Shown: piece after piece, positions 60,001-64,000 of the stretch | Numbering within the stretch: the first letter of the stretch is position 1 | Layout: each line of letters starts with the position of its first letter | Made by a program: the position numbers and the translations under genes | NCBI RefSeq assembly: GCF_006715055.1 | Contig: NZ_VFMN01000001.1 | Span: 3,720,001 to 3,784,000 of the forward strand | Origin: Lapillicoccus jejuensis | GTDB lineage: Bacteria; Actinomycetota; Actinomycetes; Actinomycetales; Dermatophilaceae | Direction: 5' to 3' | DNA: 64,000 nucleotides | The notes under the pieces: model-generated | The model's input: only the letters and a program-made list of their open reading frames with translations | Database searches by the model: none | What the model was told of the DNA's origin: nothing

Positions 60001-61029
60001 GTGCGTGAGGCCTTCGGTGAGCGGTTCGACGTCCCGCACGGGTACCTGGCGACGGCGAGCGTCGGGGTGCCGCCGCAGGGCGCCGTACGGGCGGTTCAGG
60101 CCGCCCTCGACGACTGGGCGACGGGGGGAGCACGACCGCCGGCGTACGACGAGCCCGTCGAGACCGCCCGGGCGGCCTTCGCCGCCCTCACGGGGTACGA
60201 CGCCGCAGACGTCGCCATCGGCGGGTCCGCGTCGGCGCTGCTCGCGCTCGTGGCGGACGCCGTGCCCGACGGCGCGCGGGTCGTCACCGCCGTCGACGAG
60301 TTCACCAGCGCCACCTTCCCGTTCGCGGCGCACGGCGACCGCGGGGTGCGGGTGCTCGAGGTGCCGCTGGACGAGCTCGGAGCAGCGGCCGCCGGGGCCG
60401 AGGTGGTCGTCGTCAGCGTCGTGCAGTCGCTGGGCGGCGCCCAGGTCGACCTCGCGCCGCTGCGGGCGGCCGCGGCCGGTGGCACGCTCGTCGTGCTCGA
60501 CGTGACCCAGGCCGCCGGCTGGCGACCGCTCGACCTCGGGTGGGTCGACGCCGTCGTGGCCGGCGGCTACAAGTGGCTGCTCTGCCCGCGCGGGGCGGCG
60601 TGGCTCGGGACGTCGGCGCGGCTGCGCGAGCGGATGCGCCCGCTCGCGGCGAACTGGTACGCCGGCGGCGACGAGCGGTGGTCGGCGATCTACGGGCTGC
60701 CGCTGCGCCTGTCCCCCGACGCGCGGCGGTACGACGCCTCCCCCGCCTGGTGGTGCCACGTCGGCGCCGCCGTCACGCTGCCCTGGCTCGCGTCCCTCGA
60801 CCTCGCCGCCGTGCGCGAGCACTGCGTCGGCCTCGCCGACGCGACGCTCGCCGGTCTCGGGCTGCCACCCCAGGGATCGGCGATCATCAGCCTCGACCGG
60901 CCGGACGCGTTGGAGCGACTGACGGACGCCGGGGTCGTCGCCGCGGCTCGTGGTGGGCGGACCCGGCTCGCCTTCCACCTCTACAACGACGCGTCCGACG
61001 TCGACCGGGTGCTGTCGGCCCTGCGCTGA
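60001..61029 (+). CDS. PLP-dependent aminotransferase class V / cysteine-desulfurase-like
   Basis: A 342-aa fold-type I PLP enzyme. The Schiff-base lysine is in VVAGGYKWLLCPRGAAW at about 195, the PLP aspartate region is VLDVTQAAGW, and GGSASALLALVADAV forms the phosphate cup. It resembles kynureninase/cysteine desulfurase homologues, but the desulfurase active cysteine loop is not evident, so a different transamination or elimination is possible. GTG 60001 is preferred over GTG 59998 because TAGTGT (59989-59994) is then six bases upstream, as elsewhere in the window. Confidence 0.82.
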   Translation: MREAFGERFDVPHGYLATASVGVPPQGAVRAVQAALDDWATGGARPPAYDEPVETARAAFAALTGYDAADVAIGGSASALLALVADAVPDGARVVTAVDEFTSATFPFAAHGDRGVRVLEVPLDELGAAAAGAEVVVVSVVQSLGGAQVDLAPLRAAAAGGTLVVLDVTQAAGWRPLDLGWVDAVVAGGYKWLLCPRGAAWLGTSARLRERMRPLAANWYAGGDERWSAIYGLPLRLSPDARRYDASPAWWCHVGAAVTLPWLASLDLAAVREHCVGLADATLAGLGLPPQGSAIISLDRPDALERLTDAGVVAAARGGRTRLAFHLYNDASDVDRVLSALR

Positions 61030-61288
61030 CGTCCCTCCCCCGACCCGGACTGCTGCGGGACCGGGCCCTCGAGGTCCCTCCTCCGACCCGGACTGCGGCG
61101 GGAACGGGACCTCGAGGTCCCTCCCCTGTTCGAGCTGCTGCGCGAACGTGAGCCGAAGCGACATCCCGTTGGCGCAGCAGTCCGATCTTCGCCGGGACGT
61201 CGAGGTCCCTCCTCCGCAGCAGTCCGGTTCGTGGGGGGACGTCGAGGTTCCGCCTCCGCAGCAGTCCGATCTCCCGGGGACGGCCGCG
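61028..61288. repeat. Cluster of 41-43-bp repeats in two orientations
   Basis: The left half has three units with a 43-bp period (starting 61028, 61071, 61114) containing CGGACTGCTGCGG-like cores. The right half has units with a 41-42-bp period (61196, 61238, 61279) containing the reverse complement CCGCAGCAGTCCG (for example 61214-61226), plus GACGTCGAGGTCCCTCCTC. It lies in the gap between converging genes and has no coding character. Long arms could pair into a large hairpin. Confidence 0.85.
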
Positions 61289-62116
61289 TCAGTCCGGGAG
61301 GGCGGCGAGGGGGAGGTCGTGCGCCGCGGCCCAGGACTCCCACTCGGCGCGGGTCCGACCCGCGAACGCCGCGGCGAGAGCCGCGCGGGTGTCCTCGACG
61401 CCGAGCACCTCGAGCAGGCGCCGGTGGAAGTGCGGCTCGAGGGCCGCGACGGCGACCCGACCGTCGGCGCACGCGTAGACGCCGTACGCCGGGAACCCGC
61501 CGGCCAGCAGACCGCCCGGCTGGGTCAGGCCCCAGCGCCGCGGACGCGCCATGTCGTGCGCGGCCTGGCTGAGCGCGACCTCGCGGTAGGTCCCCGGCCC
61601 GTCGGCGCCGCGCTCGAGCAGGGCGGCGAGGGCCTCGATGGCCGCCCGGTCACCGCCGCCGAGGTCGGCCAGCAGGACCCGCGGCATCTCGGCGCCCAGC
61701 AGCCCGTTGACGGCCTGGTAGGTGAGGTCGTGCCCGGGAACGTCGGCCCCCTCCCCCGGGTGCCCGACGATCGCGATCTGCACCAACCGCGGGTGCGCCG
61801 CGTGCAGCTGCGACCACGACAGGCCGAGGCGGGCCAGCGCCGCGGGACGGTGCGAGGTGAGCAGCAGGTCCGCGCTCGACAGCAGCCCGTGCAGCGCCGC
61901 CCGGCCGTCGTCCGTCTTGAGGTCGAGGGTGACGACCTCCTGCCCGGCGCGCAGCTCGTCGTACCCCGGGCCGGCGAACGCGGCCAGCGGGTCGCCGCCC
62001 GGCGGCTCGACCTTGGTGACGTGGGCGCCGAGCGCGGCCAGCCGGGCCGCCGCCACCGGCCCGGGCACGTTGACGGCGATGGTGACGACGCGGACGCCGG
62101 CGAGCGGACCGCTCAC
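61289..62116 (-). CDS. CaiB/BaiF-type CoA-transferase (short form)
   Basis: A 275-aa class III CoA-transferase or acyl-CoA racemase. N-terminus GPLAGVRVVTIAVNVPGPVAA and KVEPPGGDPL, then LTSHRPAALARLGLSW, are typical. The catalytic aspartate should be the one in VLLADLGGGD. It is about 100 residues shorter than the common 380-400-aa form and ends in the small-domain region; short versions are known, but truncation by the neighbouring repeats is conceivable. GTG overlaps the stop of the upstream ligase (GTGA). Likely converts a branched or aromatic acyl-CoA. Confidence 0.82.
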   Translation of the reverse strand: MSGPLAGVRVVTIAVNVPGPVAAARLAALGAHVTKVEPPGGDPLAAFAGPGYDELRAGQEVVTLDLKTDDGRAALHGLLSSADLLLTSHRPAALARLGLSWSQLHAAHPRLVQIAIVGHPGEGADVPGHDLTYQAVNGLLGAEMPRVLLADLGGGDRAAIEALAALLERGADGPGTYREVALSQAAHDMARPRRWGLTQPGGLLAGGFPAYGVYACADGRVAVAALEPHFHRRLLEVLGVEDTRAALAAAFAGRTRAEWESWAAAHDLPLAALPD

Positions 62117-63690
62117 GACCCCACCTGCGCCCGCAGCTGCGGCTTGACGACCTTGCCGCTGGCGTTGCGCGGCAGCCGCTCGACGCGCTCGACCACCCGC
62201 GGGTGCTTGTACGACGCTAGCCGGTCGCGCAGGAACGCCCGCAGCGCCTCGACCTCGAGGTCCGGCGCGCCCTCGCGCAGCGCGACGACGGCGACCGGGA
62301 CCTCGCCCCAGCGCTCGTCCGCGCGTCCCACGACGGCGACCTCGAGCACGTCGGGGTGCGCCGCCACGGCGTTCTCGACCTCGGCGCAGTAGATGTTCTC
62401 CCCGCCGGAGATGAGCATGTCCTTCTTCCGGTCGACGACCCAGACGAACCCCTCGTCGTCCTGCCGCACGAGGTCGCCCGAGTGGAACCAGCCGCCCTCG
62501 AACGCCTCGGCCGTCGCCTCAGGGGCGTTCCAGTAACCCTTCATCAGCGTCGGCCCCCGGTAGACGATCTCGCCCACCTCACCGCGCGGCACGTCCTGCC
62601 CGAACGAGTCCACGACCCGCGCCTGCACGGTGGGGATCACACGGCCGACCGAGCCGAGCTTGCGCAGCGCGTCCTCGCCCCGCAGGACGCAGGTGATAGG
62701 CGACATCTCGGTCTGCCCGAAGACGGCGACGTTCTGCGCGTCGGGAAAGGTGTCGGCCATCTGCCGCAGCAGGGTGTCGCTCGCCGGGGCGGCCCCCCAG
62801 CTGATGCAGCGCAGCGCGAGGTCGCGCTGGCCCACGCCCGGGTCCGCACACACGGCCTGCCACTGGGTGGGCACGAGGAAGACCGAGGTCACCCGCTCGC
62901 GCTCCCAGGTGTCGAGGATGTCCGTCGCCGAGAACTCGCGCAGGGGGTGGATGACGGTGCGGATGCCGAGCAGCAGGTTCGGCGCCACCGCGCCGAGGGC
63001 GGCGACGTGGAAGCCCGGCGCCGCCATGAAACCGATGTCGTCCTCCGTACTGGCGAACGCCCGGAGGCACGTCAGCGCCTGCGTGGCGAGGTTGACGTGG
63101 CTGAGCATCGCGCCCTTGGGCCGGCCGGTGGTGCCGCTCGTGTAGAGGATGAGCGCGGTCGTGTCCTCCGCGACGTCGGGCAGGTCGGCCGGCTCGCCGT
63201 CGGACTCGCCCTCGGCCAGGACCTGCTCGTAACCGAGCAGGTCGCCGTCCGTCTCGGCGCCCATGACGAGCACGAGCGACAGCGCCGGTACGGCGCCCCG
63301 TACGGCCACGGCCAGGGGCAGCAGCGCTGGCTCGGTGACCACCGCCGTGGCCCCGCAGTCCTGCGCGAGGGCGCTCGCCTCGGGCGGGGTGAGCCGGAAG
63401 TTGACCGGGACGGCGATCGCGCCGAGAGCGTTGACGGCGAGGACGGTCTCGAAGAACTCGGTGCGGTTGAGGGTGATCAGCAGGACACGATCCCCCGCCG
63501 TCACCCGGCGCCGCGCGAGACCGGAGGCCAGTGCGGACACCCGCCGGTGGAGGTCGGACCACGTCGTGTCGTGGCCCAGGAAGCGGAACGCGACGTCGTC
63601 GGGACGCATGAGCGCGTGGGTGGCCACCCACGTCATCCAGTGGTGCCGCGTCGAGCGGGTCGGCTCGGCGCCGGGCGGCGTGCCCGTCAC
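62113..63690 (-). CDS. Long-chain-type acyl-CoA synthetase
   Basis: A 525-aa AMP-forming acyl-CoA ligase. The AMP motif is ILYTSGTTGRPKGAMLSH at about 190, FGQTEMSPITC is the A5-type motif, the hinge is SGDLVRQDDEGFVWVVDRKKDM, and the catalytic lysine is in LPRNASGKVVKPQL. It is coupled by 4-bp overlaps to an enoyl-CoA hydratase upstream and a CoA-transferase downstream, so it activates an acid for a beta-oxidation-like route. GTG start at 63690. Confidence 0.92.
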   Translation of the reverse strand: MTGTPPGAEPTRSTRHHWMTWVATHALMRPDDVAFRFLGHDTTWSDLHRRVSALASGLARRRVTAGDRVLLITLNRTEFFETVLAVNALGAIAVPVNFRLTPPEASALAQDCGATAVVTEPALLPLAVAVRGAVPALSLVLVMGAETDGDLLGYEQVLAEGESDGEPADLPDVAEDTTALILYTSGTTGRPKGAMLSHVNLATQALTCLRAFASTEDDIGFMAAPGFHVAALGAVAPNLLLGIRTVIHPLREFSATDILDTWERERVTSVFLVPTQWQAVCADPGVGQRDLALRCISWGAAPASDTLLRQMADTFPDAQNVAVFGQTEMSPITCVLRGEDALRKLGSVGRVIPTVQARVVDSFGQDVPRGEVGEIVYRGPTLMKGYWNAPEATAEAFEGGWFHSGDLVRQDDEGFVWVVDRKKDMLISGGENIYCAEVENAVAAHPDVLEVAVVGRADERWGEVPVAVVALREGAPDLEVEALRAFLRDRLASYKHPRVVERVERLPRNASGKVVKPQLRAQVGS

Positions 63691-64000
63691 GACCGCACCG
63701 CCCGACGGGTGAGCAACGCCTCGGCGGCCCGCGCGAACTCGGGGGTGCGCAGGAGCTCCTGCTGGCCGGTGCCCTCGCGGCCCAGGGCGTCGGCCAGCCC
63801 GCCGAGGGTGGCCTCGCGCAGGGCGGCCTTGGTCAGCTCGACCGCGCGCCGGGGCGCGGCGACCAGGTGCGTGACGGCGCCGTCGACGAGGGCGTCGAGC
63901 TCGTCGAGGCTCGGGGCGGCCCCGGCGACCAGACCGGCCGCGGCGGCCTCCGTCGCGCCGATGCGACGGCCGAGCAGGACGGCCTCGTTGGCGCGGGCGC
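63687..64000 (-). CDS. Enoyl-CoA hydratase/isomerase, C-terminal part
   Basis: The last 104 codons of a crotonase-family protein run in from the right edge: NEAVLLGRRIGATEAAAAGLVAG is the characteristic late motif (usually LLTGRxxxAxEAxxxGLV), followed by AAPRRAVELTKAALRE. The active-site oxyanion part lies outside the window. The stop overlaps the acyl-CoA synthetase start (GTGA). The gene continues beyond position 64000. Confidence 0.88.
   Translation of the reverse strand, partial: ARANEAVLLGRRIGATEAAAAGLVAGAAPSLDELDALVDGAVTHLVAAPRRAVELTKAALREATLGGLADALGREGTGQQELLRTPEFARAAEALLTRRAVRS

Noticed and set aside
61028-61288. Possible CRISPR array
   Set aside because: Units differ in sequence, occur in both orientations and have no unique spacers of constant length; no cas genes are nearby.

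Overview
The window is very GC-rich, gene-dense DNA from an actinomycete. RbpA, an Lnt/Ppm1 pair, a 13E12-type HNH protein under an SOS box, many GTG starts with 4-bp stop/start overlaps, and leaderless-looking promoters all point to Actinomycetota, most likely Micrococcales (Intrasporangiaceae/Dermatophilaceae-like). That placement is inference. About 62 genes or gene remnants can be supported. I saw no rRNA, no CRISPR array and no convincing tRNA.

Layout. 1-2.6 kb: end of a lysine-fermentation operon (kamD, kamE, kal). 2.6-5.3 kb: an SOS-controlled HNH gene and a decayed RibD-like reductase. 5.3-11.8 kb: flavin oxidoreductase, then lipoprotein and glycolipid biogenesis (lnt, ppm1, fxsA), rbpA and an MFS exporter. 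12-15.4 kb: ngcEFG-type importer for GlcNAc/chitobiose. 15.4-25.3 kb: mixed single genes (acyl-CoA ligase, GNATs, AraC+VOC, short UvrA-like ATPase, Imm5-like protein, methyltransferase, SDR, EAL-HDOD). 25.3-33.7 kb: ROK repressor divergent from a permease, ROK kinase, secreted exo-glucosaminidase and secreted hexosaminidase, which reads as an amino-sugar (chitosan/chitin) utilisation locus. 33.7-38.8 kb: PhyH dioxygenase with divergent AraC, a decayed GNAT, a lower-GC islet with a lipoprotein, and a MerR regulator with a near-perfect operator. 38.9-45.3 kb: solitary mraY, double GNAT, FAD monooxygenase, DksA-like zinc protein, RlmC-type methyltransferase, TetR. 45.4-49.7 kb: a large secreted repeat protein, then an IS110-family insertion just upstream of an aldo/keto reductase. 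50.5-56.9 kb: DNA ligase, BioY, and a urease operon ureAB-C-F-G-D without ureE. 57-64 kb: catalase remnant, cupin, LLM/FMN-reductase pair, PLP enzyme, a 41-43-bp repeat cluster, and a fatty-acid operon (CoA-transferase, acyl-CoA ligase, enoyl-CoA hydratase) running off the right edge.

The most coherent systems are the two amino-sugar loci, which together could secrete depolymerases, import the products and phosphorylate them; the urease operon; and the IS110 element, whose long structured 5' leader is a candidate bridge RNA. Two window-wide signatures also stand out. A TAnnnT -10 box often lies 6-8 nt before the start codon, suggesting leaderless mRNAs, and the rare codons GTA and CGT recur where they create GTAC.
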